DNA from: Anaerolineae bacterium
Lineage (GTDB): Bacteria; Chloroflexota; Anaerolineae; Caldilineales; Caldilineaceae
Direction of reading: 5' to 3'
Assembly: GCA_030432295.1 (NCBI GenBank)
Contig: JAUIHI010000001.1
Span: 62,001-126,000, forward strand
Length of the DNA stretch: 64,000 nucleotides
A model generated the notes under the pieces. That model did no database searches. It saw only the letters and a list, made by a program, of their open reading frames with translations, and was not told the origin of the DNA. The position numbers and the translations under genes are program-made. Below, in pieces: positions 8,485 through 16,866 of the stretch (position 1 is the stretch's first letter; each line of letters opens with the position of its first letter).

Positions 8485-11400
8485 TTATCGTCCAAGCTGA
8501 AGTAGCTGATCTGCTGCCACATCCGTGTAGACGCGTTGGGTGCCGTCGGGCCAGAGGATTGTGAGATGGGGTATTGTGTCGTAGCCACCCAGCCCGAAAT
8601 GCAGACGGGACTCTTCGGTGGCGAGATAGCTGCTGCCTGCGTGGAGTTCCCGGCGTAGGATGCGGCCATCGGGCAGTTCGACAGTGGCGACAGTGCCGGG
8701 GGTGGGCGGATCGGGCGCCACTTGCAGCCAGCCGCCCGGATCGCCTTTGTTTTCCAGCAGCACAACCGGCCCGCCAATCTGAGAGAGCGCGATGTCCAGA
8801 TCCCCGTCGTTGTCGAAGTCCGCCAGGGCGCTGCCCCGGCCCAGAAAGCGCTGATCCTTCAGTTCCACCGGCCCGGTCCAGTCAAAGAAAGCCCCGGGCT
8901 GGGCGTTGGACCCGTCCAGATTGACCGTGCGGTTGCGGTAGTAGCGGGGTGGTTCTGGGTCCGTCTCCAGATTTGACACAGGAACCCGGCCATTGACGAT
9001 CAGAATGTCCGTGTCCGTGTCCTGATCGAAGTCGGCCAGATGAACGCCCCAGCCGGTCAGCCCGCTGCCCAGACCGGCCACGCCGATGCGAAAGGTGCTG
9101 TATTGGAAAGCCAGGGGTTCTATCTCCCCACTTTCGTTGCGATAGAGCGCGTTGAGTTCCCGCTCCCAGTTGGTGATGAGCAGATCCCCCCAGCCGTCGC
9201 CGTCGTAGTCGCCCCCGGCCACGCCCATCCCGCTGCCGCTATCGCCCACCTGCGCGGTCTCCGTCACATCCACCAGACGAAAGCCGAGACCGGTCGGATC
9301 GTCGGGGAAAGGCTCGTTGGCGTGTAGCCGGTTGGGGTGGCCGTCGTTGGCGATGTAAAGGTCCAAATCCCCGTCCTGGTCCAGATCGCTGAAGAGTGCG
9401 CCCAGCCCCCGCTCGGCCCGGTGCAGACCCGCCTGGGCAGTCACTTCCCGGAAGGTGGCCCGGCCATCGGGACCGATGCCTTCGTTCAGGTAGAGCCGGT
9501 CGGGCAGGCCGTAGTAGTCCTGGGGAAAGGCCCCGGCGGGTTTGGGGATTTTGTGTTTCAGGTCGATGTAGGCGGCCACAAAGAGATCGGGCAGGCCGTC
9601 GCCGTTGATATCGCCGGCCACTGCGGCGCTGTTCCATTCCGGCGCGGCCAGCCCAGCCGCGGCCCCACCTTCGCTGAATGTGCCATCGCCGTTGTTCCAG
9701 AGCAGGGCGTTGGTTCCGGCAGCGGTGAGGTAGAGATCGGTCCAGCCGTCGTTGTTCAGGTCCGCGGCCAGACAGCCGTTCCCAGCCAGAGACAAATCTG
9801 TGCCGCTCTCTGCGCTCACATCCGTAAAATGGCCGCCGTCGTTGCGGTAGAGGGCGTTCGTGGGCAGGCCACCCTCGGCCTGCCACTGGGCCTGCTCGTC
9901 CACAGCATAGCTATTCACCAAATAGAGGTCAGTCCAGCCGTCGTTGTCGTAGTCCAACCAGCAGAGGCCGCCCCCCATCGCCGCCACCGGGTCCGGGCTG
10001 ACATCCCACCGAAACGCGCCGTGGCGAAAGTCCAGGCCAACTTCCCCGGCCACATCGCTAAAACGAATGTCGCCACTGGCCCCGGCTGGATTGTACGGGG
10101 TCGGGTCTGTGCCCGCGGCTGGCTGTGGGCTGGCGAGGCGGGGGACGCCCGCTTTTTCCTGCGGCAGTTGCTCTTCCGGCAGGGTGTCCAGGGGCAGACC
10201 GCTGGGAACGCTCTCTGGCACGAGCCAGGCCAGGTCTGTGGCCGCGGGGTCGGTGAGGGCGGCCAGAAACGCGCTCAAATCGGCGATGTCAGTTTCGTCC
10301 AGGGGCAGGCCATCGGCCAGCGCGGGCGCGACCGTCGGCCACTGGGCGTCGGGCTGAAAGGGGCGCAGACTGCTGTAGAGAGCGGGTGGAATGGCGTTGG
10401 CGCTGGGGTCGAAGGTGGCCGCGCTGTTCCAAATGTCGGCGTGGTGGCGAATGGCGGCTTCCAGTGTGGGCGCGACGCCGCTGTGAAAATAGGGTGCGGT
10501 GAGGGTGACGTTGCGCAGGCTGGGGGTGCGAAAGCTGTAGCGGTCCCGGCTGTCGAAGGTGAAGGCCGAACGGCCCCAATCCTCCCGGAGGGTGTAGCCG
10601 TGGCCTTTGCCGGGGCCAAGCTGGGGCACGAGCAGGTTGTGAAAATCGTCATCGGTGAAGAGATCGCCCGAATGACACTGGGCACAGTTCATGCCCTCTT
10701 TGGCCGCGCCGAAAAAGAGGAGCGCGCCCTGCTTCTGCTGGGGTGTGAGAGCGGTTGTGTCTCCGTCCAGATAGCGATCCCAGGGAGCGTCGGTGTAGAT
10801 CAGGCGGCGCTCGAACGCGGCGATGGCAGCAGCGATGCGATCCGGGGTGACGGCACTGTCGTTGCCGGTTCTGCCAAAGATGGCGGCAAATTGGTCCTGA
10901 TAGGCGGGGATCGCCTCGATGCGGGCCGTCAGAATGCGGCGGATTTCGCCAGCGGCCAGGCCGCCCAGGGTGGCCCCGGCCATTTCGTGCAGGCTGGCAA
11001 CGGGAAAGAGGGCCTGCGCGGCCAGGAAATCGGTCATGCCCAGCCGATTTACTTCTTTTTCCAGGGTGCGCACGGGGGTGTCGGCGTAGGCGTCCACCCG
11101 TCCATCCCAAAACTGGCGGGGGAGGAGCGCGCTGTTGAGGATTGTGGGCGAGTTGCGGGGCACAAACTGGCCGCTGAAGGGGTTGTCCACCCGTGTCAGA
11201 CCGCTGGTCGCGTCGGTCTCTCCCGCCAGGCGGCGCACCTGGCTGGCCTCTGCGCCCAACTCAATCTCTTCCACAAAATCCCGCTGGGGGCCAAGCCCCG
11301 CGCCGCCGGTGCCGATGGGCAGTACCCGGCCATCGGCCAGGGCAAAGGCCGGGTGATGGCAGGTCGCGCAGGAAATATTGCCATCGCCAGAGAGGACGGG

Positions 11401-12657
11401 ATCGAAGAAAAGCTGCTGGCCGAGATGGGCCAGAGGAGTGTCGCCTTCCTGCACTTCCTGGCCGGGGAAGGGGGAGAGGCTGTAGTCGGCGGCGACCGCG
11501 GCCAATGCCGCATCGACATTGGCAAAAGAGCGGGCCGTGACGGGGACGGGTGTGGGCCGTAAGGTGGGCGGTGTGGCGCTGCTCTCTGCGTCGGGCGGAC
11601 CAAATGTGACGTGCAGGATACGCCCGGTGAGGACTTCGCTGATGTAGAGGCTGCCGTCGGGTGCGGGCAAAACCGCGCCGGGAAAGCTGAGATCGGTAAG
11701 AACGGGTTGCACTGTCCAATCGGCCAGAACGCGGCTGAGTCGCCCGGTCTCCGGCTGGTAGCCCGCGCCGGTGAAGCAGCTTGCGCCGGGAGTGAAGCGG
11801 GCAAATTCCAGCAGCCAAAGTGTGCCGTCTGCCCCCCGGGCGATGTCGATGGGCATGTGCAGGCCGTCGATAAGCGTGCGCTGGTTGCGTTTCCAATCCA
11901 CGGCCACCAGTTGGCCGCCACCGGCAGGATAGGGGCAGCCACCGGTAAGAGTGACGAGAAATTCGCCGCCAGATTCTTCAGTATCCAACCGCTCGATGCC
12001 GGTAGGCACGGGGTCGATGGGATCGCTGGGGGATACGGGATTGTCCAGGGCGGTGAAGCGGTGGAAGAAGCGGGTTGTGCCATCGGCAGTCTCGACGGCC
12101 AGACCGTTGGCGCTGGCGTCGGCCACGACTGGTCGCCCGTCGTCGTCGAAGCGCAGGTCGAAGGGATTGATGAGCATCACATTGTTCAGCCGTTCCATCA
12201 CCGGGTGCAGATCGTCCGGGGTGAGGGGCTGATCGGGCAGCGCGAAGCCGTCGGCCTGCTGGGTGGGGGTCAGGTCGAGCGCCCACAGGTGGCCCTGGCC
12301 GAAGTTGCCGATGTAGAGGCGGCTCTTGTCCGGGGCCAGGGCGACGAGGGGTACACCGGCCAAATCCCCGGCATCCCGGGTGCTGGGCAGGCCGCCGATC
12401 AGCCGCCCGCGACGGCCATCGGCTGTGATGAGGCTGATCCCGGCGCTGTTGTCCCGGCCACCGGTCCCCTCTTCTGCCACCAGCAAATTGCCCGCGGGGT
12501 CAAAAGCCAGACCGATGGGGCCAAAGAGTCCGTCGGCCACGATTTCCACGCGGGGTGTATAGGCGGTGCTGTCCAGAGGCACAACCTGCGCTATATCCTG
12601 GGGCGCGCAGCCAGCCAGGAGAAGGAGCAGTAGAATGGCGGTCAGGTGATGGCGCAT
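8485..12657 (-). CDS. Secreted lipoprotein fusing a propeller, a di-heme cytochrome c peroxidase-like domain and FG-GAP/ASPIC repeats
   Basis: 1390 residues from the chosen ATG, which gives a clean lipoprotein signal (MRHHLTAILLLLLLAGC); an upstream in-frame start would put a palindromic repeat inside the coding region. Residues about 30-380 form a ScyD/NHL-like six-bladed propeller (LFGPIGLAFDPAGNLLVAEEG). Residues about 400-800 are a MauG/CcpA-type di-heme domain with two heme motifs, CATCH near 430 and CAQCH near 658, plus FRTPSLRNVTLTAPYFHSG. From about 865 on there are VCBS/FG-GAP calcium-binding repeats (WLDYDNDGWTDLYLVNSY, DLNNDGWTDLYLT), closed by an ASPIC/UnbV domain (LHFGLGGYDTIPHLTILWPDG). 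It probably acts outside the membrane in electron transfer or oxidative modification; substrate unknown. Confidence 0.88.
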   Translation of the reverse strand: MRHHLTAILLLLLLAGCAPQDIAQVVPLDSTAYTPRVEIVADGLFGPIGLAFDPAGNLLVAEEGTGGRDNSAGISLITADGRRGRLIGGLPSTRDAGDLAGVPLVALAPDKSRLYIGNFGQGHLWALDLTPTQQADGFALPDQPLTPDDLHPVMERLNNVMLINPFDLRFDDDGRPVVADASANGLAVETADGTTRFFHRFTALDNPVSPSDPIDPVPTGIERLDTEESGGEFLVTLTGGCPYPAGGGQLVAVDWKRNQRTLIDGLHMPIDIARGADGTLWLLEFARFTPGASCFTGAGYQPETGRLSRVLADWTVQPVLTDLSFPGAVLPAPDGSLYISEVLTGRILHVTFGPPDAESSATPPTLRPTPVPVTARSFANVDAALAAVAADYSLSPFPGQEVQEGDTPLAHLGQQLFFDPVLSGDGNISCATCHHPAFALADGRVLPIGTGGAGLGPQRDFVEEIELGAEASQVRRLAGETDATSGLTRVDNPFSGQFVPRNSPTILNSALLPRQFWDGRVDAYADTPVRTLEKEVNRLGMTDFLAAQALFPVASLHEMAGATLGGLAAGEIRRILTARIEAIPAYQDQFAAIFGRTGNDSAVTPDRIAAAIAAFERRLIYTDAPWDRYLDGDTTALTPQQKQGALLFFGAAKEGMNCAQCHSGDLFTDDDFHNLLVPQLGPGKGHGYTLREDWGRSAFTFDSRDRYSFRTPSLRNVTLTAPYFHSGVAPTLEAAIRHHADIWNSAATFDPSANAIPPALYSSLRPFQPDAQWPTVAPALADGLPLDETDIADLSAFLAALTDPAATDLAWLVPESVPSGLPLDTLPEEQLPQEKAGVPRLASPQPAAGTDPTPYNPAGASGDIRFSDVAGEVGLDFRHGAFRWDVSPDPVAAMGGGLCWLDYDNDGWTDLYLVNSYAVDEQAQWQAEGGLPTNALYRNDGGHFTDVSAESGTDLSLAGNGCLAADLNNDGWTDLYLTAAGTNALLWNNGDGTFSEGGAAAGLAAPEWNSAAVAGDINGDGLPDLFVAAYIDLKHKIPKPAGAFPQDYYGLPDRLYLNEGIGPDGRATFREVTAQAGLHRAERGLGALFSDLDQDGDLDLYIANDGHPNRLHANEPFPDDPTGLGFRLVDVTETAQVGDSGSGMGVAGGDYDGDGWGDLLITNWERELNALYRNESGEIEPLAFQYSTFRIGVAGLGSGLTGWGVHLADFDQDTDTDILIVNGRVPVSNLETDPEPPRYYRNRTVNLDGSNAQPGAFFDWTGPVELKDQRFLGRGSALADFDNDGDLDIALSQIGGPVVLLENKGDPGGWLQVAPDPPTPGTVATVELPDGRILRRELHAGSSYLATEESRLHFGLGGYDTIPHLTILWPDGTQRVYTDVAADQLLQLGR

Positions 12658-12670
12658 AGGATGGGTCTTA

Positions 12671-12704
12671 AGAAGTTCGACTTTTCGGAAAAAGTCGAAC
12701 TTCT
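12671..12704. repeat. 34-bp perfect hairpin repeat, family A
   Basis: A perfect 15-bp stem (left arm AGAAGTTCGACTTTT) closed by a CGGA tetraloop. Identical sequence recurs at 59325-59358, and a variant with a compensated base-pair change is at 30807-30840. It lies just before the fusion-lipoprotein start. Confidence 0.9.
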
Positions 12705-12726
12705 GGTAGTTATCGTTGAGAAAGGA

Positions 12727-12768
12727 ACAGTGCGTGGCGAAGACCTGACGGCCCCGGCCACGCACTGT
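12727..12768 (-). terminator. Terminator-like hairpin after the UgpB-like gene
   Basis: A perfect 12-bp stem ACAGTGCGTGGC / GCCACGCACTGT with an 18-base loop, 41 bases past the stop of the binding-protein gene. On the minus strand a pyrimidine-rich TTCCTTTCT follows rather than a clean T-run. Confidence 0.6.
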
Positions 12769-12808
12769 CTCACGTCATATCGTCATCCCATTCGGTTGAG
12801 AATGGCGT

Positions 12809-14215
12809 CTATTGGAAGAAGGAATTGTAGTTGGACAGTTCTTCGTTGGCTTTCTCGACAGCTTCGTCCAGGGCTTCCTGGGCCGAGAGGCCGTCGTCCA
12901 ACACACGGCTGTAGGCCTGGACGACGATCTGACGGATGGCCGGGAAGGGGCCTGCGCGACCGCCGAGAACCGCGTAGTTCACATTGCCGTCGTCCAGCAT
13001 TGTCTTGGTGGTGCCCAGCTGTTCGATGGCCGTGACGAAGTTGGGATTCTCTGCCCAGAAGGCCTGGAGTTCGGGGTTATCGGCCAGGTCTGTGCGCACA
13101 GGGAAATAGCCGGAACCGGTGTGCCAGGTGATCTGCTGTTCGGGCTGGGCCATGAATTTCATGAAGTCCCAGGATGCCTGGTTGATGGCCGCGTCGCCGG
13201 AGTCGATCAGCCACAGAGCCGCGCCACCGATGACAACGCCATTGCGGTCGCTGCTGTCGGCGTGGGGGATGAAGGCTGTTTTGACGGCGAACTCGGAATT
13301 CTGGATGATCGACACATCGGATGTGGAGTCGATCATAAAGGCGGCCTGCTGGGTCTGGAAGGTGCTGTCGGTTTCCGTCCAGGTGCTGCTCAGGTTGGGG
13401 GCATAGCCGTCTTTGATCAGGTCGGTGAGGAAGGTGAAGACCTCTACGCCCTTTTCGCTGTTGAAGACGGCTTCGGTGGCGCGACCGGTGCGGCCGTTGT
13501 TCTCGTTGAAGTAGAGACCGCCGCTGTTGGCAAGGATCTGCTCGAAGTACCAGCCGACCTGGCCAAAGGTGAAGCAGTAGGGGGCGACATCCGCAGCCAT
13601 AATTTCATCGCAGAGGGCGCGGAATTCGGTGAAGTTCATGCTGCCTTCGGGCATTTCCACACCGGCAGCGGCGAACATATCCACATTGTAGTAGAGAATA
13701 GGCGTGCTGCTGTTGAAGGCCATGGCCACCATTCCGTTTTCGTCGGAGTAGAAGTCACGCACGGCAGGCACAAAGATATCGAAGTCGAAGCCCTCCAGAT
13801 CGCCCATTTCGTAGGCAGGGAGCAGGCGACCGGTGTCGAACATTGTCTGGGAGGCAATGTCGAAGTTCTGGATGATATTCGGTTCGCCGCCGGTTTCGAA
13901 GGAAGCCAGAAGCGCGTTGTAGTTATCGTCGTAGCTGCCCTGGAAGGTAGCATTGACGACGATTCCGTCCTGGCTTTCGTTGAAGCGGGCAGTCAGTTCG
14001 TCGACCAGTTCGTTTAGATTGCCACTCATTGCGTGCCAGAATTCCAGGGTGATTACATCTTCCGATGCAGCCGGGGCCTCTGGTTCGGGGGCCGCGGTCG
14101 CATCAGCAGCTGCGGGTGCTTCGGCTGCTGGTGCAGCGGGAGCCGAGGCCGGACAGGCCGCCAGCACCATCGCCAGCACCATCAGCAGTGTGAGCAGTTT
14201 GAATGTTCGAGACAT
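12809..14215 (-). CDS. Sugar ABC transporter substrate-binding lipoprotein (UgpB-like)
   Basis: 468 residues from an ATG preceded by AAGGAGG; the longer frame has no such site. The signal peptide ends in a lipobox (MVLAMVLAAC) and is followed by an Ala/Pro-rich spacer. The mature protein opens LEFWHAMSGNLNELVDELTARFN and continues with GSYDDNYNALLASF, a close match to the extracellular solute-binding family 1 pattern of UgpB, which binds glycerol-3-phosphate or its diesters in E. coli. Here the ligand could equally be a sugar. First gene downstream of the two permease genes, 39 bases from the nearer one. Confidence 0.9.
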   Translation of the reverse strand: MSRTFKLLTLLMVLAMVLAACPASAPAAPAAEAPAAADATAAPEPEAPAASEDVITLEFWHAMSGNLNELVDELTARFNESQDGIVVNATFQGSYDDNYNALLASFETGGEPNIIQNFDIASQTMFDTGRLLPAYEMGDLEGFDFDIFVPAVRDFYSDENGMVAMAFNSSTPILYYNVDMFAAAGVEMPEGSMNFTEFRALCDEIMAADVAPYCFTFGQVGWYFEQILANSGGLYFNENNGRTGRATEAVFNSEKGVEVFTFLTDLIKDGYAPNLSSTWTETDSTFQTQQAAFMIDSTSDVSIIQNSEFAVKTAFIPHADSSDRNGVVIGGAALWLIDSGDAAINQASWDFMKFMAQPEQQITWHTGSGYFPVRTDLADNPELQAFWAENPNFVTAIEQLGTTKTMLDDGNVNYAVLGGRAGPFPAIRQIVVQAYSRVLDDGLSAQEALDEAVEKANEELSNYNSFFQ

Positions 14216-14254
14216 CTGTTCCTCCTTGAAAGAATGAAAGTGCAATAGTTAAAT

Positions 14255-15115
14255 CTAGCCCTTCAGTCCGGTCAAGGCGATGCCTTTGACCAGTTGCTTT
14301 TGGGCCAGCAGAAAAGCGACAAGTGCGGGTCCCATGGCGATCATCGAGCCAGCCATCACTGGCCCCCAGTCCGCGCCCCGGTCCTGACTGGTCATAAAGA
14401 AACGAATGCCGATCTGGAGAGTGCGCATTTCTACACTTTTGGTGATGATCAGCGGCCACAGGTATTGATTCCAGGCGTTGAGAAAGGCAAAGATGGCAAA
14501 AGCACCGATGGAGCCTTTGCTGAGTGGCACGAGAATCTGCCAGAGATAGCGCCAGTTGCCACTGCCGTCGATACGCGCGGCGTCGTGGAGTTCCACAGGC
14601 ACGCCCAGAAAGAACTGGCGCAGCATAAAGACGCCAAAGGCGCTGGCGATAAAGGGCAGAGTCAAACCGGCGTAGGTGTCGGAGAATCCCAGTGCAGAAA
14701 TGAACTGAAAGTTGGGAATAAAAACCAGTTCAAAGGGGACCATCAGGCTGCCCAGCACCGTATAGAAAAGGGCATTGCGCCCAGGGAATTGCAGTACCGA
14801 AAAGGCGTAGGCGGCCAGGATACTGAAGATGACCTGTCCGAGTGTGATGAGGCCGGACTGGACGACACTATTGAGCAGGTAACGGCCAAAGGGTGTGGCT
14901 TGCCAGGCCATAATATAGTTGACAGTCGTCCACTCGCGGGGGACGAGGGTGGGCGGAAAAGTAATGACTTGGGTGGGAATTTTGAAGCTGGTCAGCATGG
15001 CCACAAAAATGGGCATAGAAATGACCAGACCGATTGTCAGCAGCAAAAAATGTACCAGCAGATCCCCGGATGTCAGAGCAGGTTTTCGTTTGGGCAGAAC
15101 CGTTTTGGCAGCCAT
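14255..15115 (-). CDS. ABC transporter permease (UgpE/MalG-like)
   Basis: 286 residues with six predicted membrane helices. The EAA loop that docks on the ATPase is clear: ELHDAARIDGSGNWRYLWQI. The C-terminus KGIALTGLKG is typical of MalG/UgpE permeases. Its ATG overlaps the stop of the preceding permease by one base (TAATG), so the pair is translationally coupled. It forms the membrane channel together with that protein. Confidence 0.95.
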   Translation of the reverse strand: MAAKTVLPKRKPALTSGDLLVHFLLLTIGLVISMPIFVAMLTSFKIPTQVITFPPTLVPREWTTVNYIMAWQATPFGRYLLNSVVQSGLITLGQVIFSILAAYAFSVLQFPGRNALFYTVLGSLMVPFELVFIPNFQFISALGFSDTYAGLTLPFIASAFGVFMLRQFFLGVPVELHDAARIDGSGNWRYLWQILVPLSKGSIGAFAIFAFLNAWNQYLWPLIITKSVEMRTLQIGIRFFMTSQDRGADWGPVMAGSMIAMGPALVAFLLAQKQLVKGIALTGLKG

Positions 15116-16077
15116 TATTGGTAATGTACCCTCCGATTGATCCCGGCAAACTGCACAAAGGACATAAAGACGACCATCAACGCCAGCATATAGGCCTGGG
15201 CCGACGCAATCCCCCGCTGGGGTGTGCCCACAAAGGCGTCATAGAAGATTGAATAGACCATTGTGGTCGTCGCCTGGCCGGGGCCACCCGCAGTCAATAT
15301 GTGGATTTCGCCAAACGCCTGAAAACTGTAGATGACATTGATAATGAAAAGAAAGAAAAGGGTGGGCGAAAGCAGGGGCAGGGTTACGTGACGGATGCGC
15401 TGCCAGGCATTGGCCCCATCCACTTTGGCCGCGTCGTAGAAGGAGCTATCGATATTCTGCACACCGGCCAGGGCAATAATCACATTGAAACCCAACTGCC
15501 GCCAAGTGGTAGCCACAATCACCGCAAAGAGCGCCCACTGGGTGGAAGCCAGCCAGTTGGGCGCATCCCCCATCGAGTCAAACAGCCCCAAAGAGACCAG
15601 CCAATAGTTGATGTAGCCCACCACTGGATGATAGAGCCAACGGAAGAGTACACCCGCCACCGCACTGCTGATCACCACCGGCACAAAGATCAGCGTTCGA
15701 TGTACCGACGCCATCTTGCCCAGGGGATAGGCCAACAGAATCGCCAGCAACACCGAAAGGATAATCCCTGTGGGAACCGTGCCCAGCACAAAGAGAAGCG
15801 TCACCCGCACACTGTTCCAATAGTCCGACGAGGTGAGCAGTCGTGTATAATTTCCCAGCCCCACAAAAATCTGCTGATTGCCGAAAGGCGCGATGCGATT
15901 CAGGCTCAGCTTGAACGACTCGACGATGGGCCAGAAGACGAAAACGGCCAGACCGATGAGCGTGGGAGCCAGATAGAGATAGCCCTCGATTGCACGCCAC
16001 AGAGTGCGGCGGCGGGCAAGGGCTGCGCGCTGGGCTGGAGTAGGCTGGGAGATTGAAGTCGATACTGCCTGGTTCAT
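15115..16077 (-). CDS. ABC transporter permease (UgpA/MalF-like)
   Basis: 320 residues from the ATG preceded by AGGAG; a longer frame adds 24 unlikely residues. Six membrane helices start at LYLAPTLIGLAVFVFWPIV. The EAA loop is SFYDAAKVDGANAWQRIRHV. First gene of a permease-permease-binding protein operon on the minus strand. The probable ATPase of the system is separate, on the opposite strand at 18261. Confidence 0.94.
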   Translation of the reverse strand: MNQAVSTSISQPTPAQRAALARRRTLWRAIEGYLYLAPTLIGLAVFVFWPIVESFKLSLNRIAPFGNQQIFVGLGNYTRLLTSSDYWNSVRVTLLFVLGTVPTGIILSVLLAILLAYPLGKMASVHRTLIFVPVVISSAVAGVLFRWLYHPVVGYINYWLVSLGLFDSMGDAPNWLASTQWALFAVIVATTWRQLGFNVIIALAGVQNIDSSFYDAAKVDGANAWQRIRHVTLPLLSPTLFFLFIINVIYSFQAFGEIHILTAGGPGQATTTMVYSIFYDAFVGTPQRGIASAQAYMLALMVVFMSFVQFAGINRRVHYQ

Positions 16078-16167
16078 TTCTACTCCTAATGGATCCGAAT
16101 CCTCTTGTGCAGAAGAAAGAGTACCGGACGCAGAATAACGACCTGTCAACCGCAGGCTAAGAGAATG

Positions 16168-16617
16168 TTAACGATTTGAAACGCTGGCCGCGGGTGTTCC
16201 CTGCCGCCAGCGATGCAGGATCAGAAAGATCAGACGCCAGGCCAGCAGAAAAAGACCCGTAAAAGCAATGGAAGTCAGGGCGAAGGGAAGGGTAATGCGA
16301 TCCTGCATCACAAAATGGCGCAGGAGAAAGGCCAGTCCATCGGCAAGCAGCCAGGCGGCCACCGAGCGCGCCATAAATGTCTTTGGCAGATTCCAATCCT
16401 GGGGGCGATAGGCGCCAGTGATCAGCGCGGCAATCACCCACCCCACCACAAATGGGGTGGCAATGCGCAACAGATTGACCAGCCAATCGCTGGTCATGCC
16501 GTGGCTGAGCCGGCCAATTACCACAAAAATCAGCAGCATCAGCAGATCGCCAACGACGAGAATCGAAAGTTTTGAATTGCTGGCTCTTCCAGCGACGGAC
16601 TGGGGGGAAGGGGACAT
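16168..16617 (-). CDS. DUF3054 family membrane protein
   Basis: 149 residues from ATG 16617, which has GAGGAG 13 bases upstream; ATG 16638 and GTG 16686 are alternatives. Four membrane helices. The opening LSILVVGDLLMLLIFVVIGRLSHG and ATPFVVGWVIAALITGAYRP match DUF3054, a family of four-helix proteins of unknown function. It could be transcribed from the minus-strand promoter at 16711-16739. Confidence 0.8.
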   Translation of the reverse strand: MSPSPQSVAGRASNSKLSILVVGDLLMLLIFVVIGRLSHGMTSDWLVNLLRIATPFVVGWVIAALITGAYRPQDWNLPKTFMARSVAAWLLADGLAFLLRHFVMQDRITLPFALTSIAFTGLFLLAWRLIFLILHRWRQGTPAASVSNR

Positions 16618-16710
16618 CAGTGCGTTTCCACTCCTCATCGAGTTTGAAACAACAATTGAAGCTATGCTTGACAGATGGATGATCACCTGGGGGAGGTAAT
16701 GTTATGTAAG

Positions 16711-16739
16711 AGTATACACAAGGAATGGGCAGATCGCAA
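16711..16739 (-). promoter_or_regulatory. Promoter for the DUF3054 gene
   Basis: Minus strand: TTGCGA (16734-16739), 17-base spacer, TATACT (16711-16716). Confidence 0.5.
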
Positions 16740-16801
16740 AGCGCACAAGTTGTTCGTCGGTTCTGAGCAAGAACTGGCTCTCTGCTGTTTGCGTAGATGC
16801 T

Positions 16802-16848
16802 GGGAAGATGGGAAGATAGGTGAGTATCGAAAAAATTCCATCTTCCCA
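16802..16848. repeat. Inverted repeat upstream of threonine synthase
   Basis: GGGAAGATGG pairs with CCATCTTCCC across about 27 bases, followed on the plus strand by ATTTTT. It resembles the intergenic palindromes elsewhere in the window but no second copy was found. Confidence 0.5.
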
Positions 16849-16866
16849 CCATTTTTCTAACGGCCA

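Noticed and set aside
9337-11562. A 741-codon plus-strand frame opposite the fusion lipoprotein
   Set aside because: The opposite strand encodes clear heme, propeller and FG-GAP motifs; this frame has none and a biased composition typical of antisense shadows.
12658-12765. Upstream extension of the fusion lipoprotein by 36 residues
   Set aside because: It would translate the family A hairpin and destroy the normal N-terminal lipoprotein signal.
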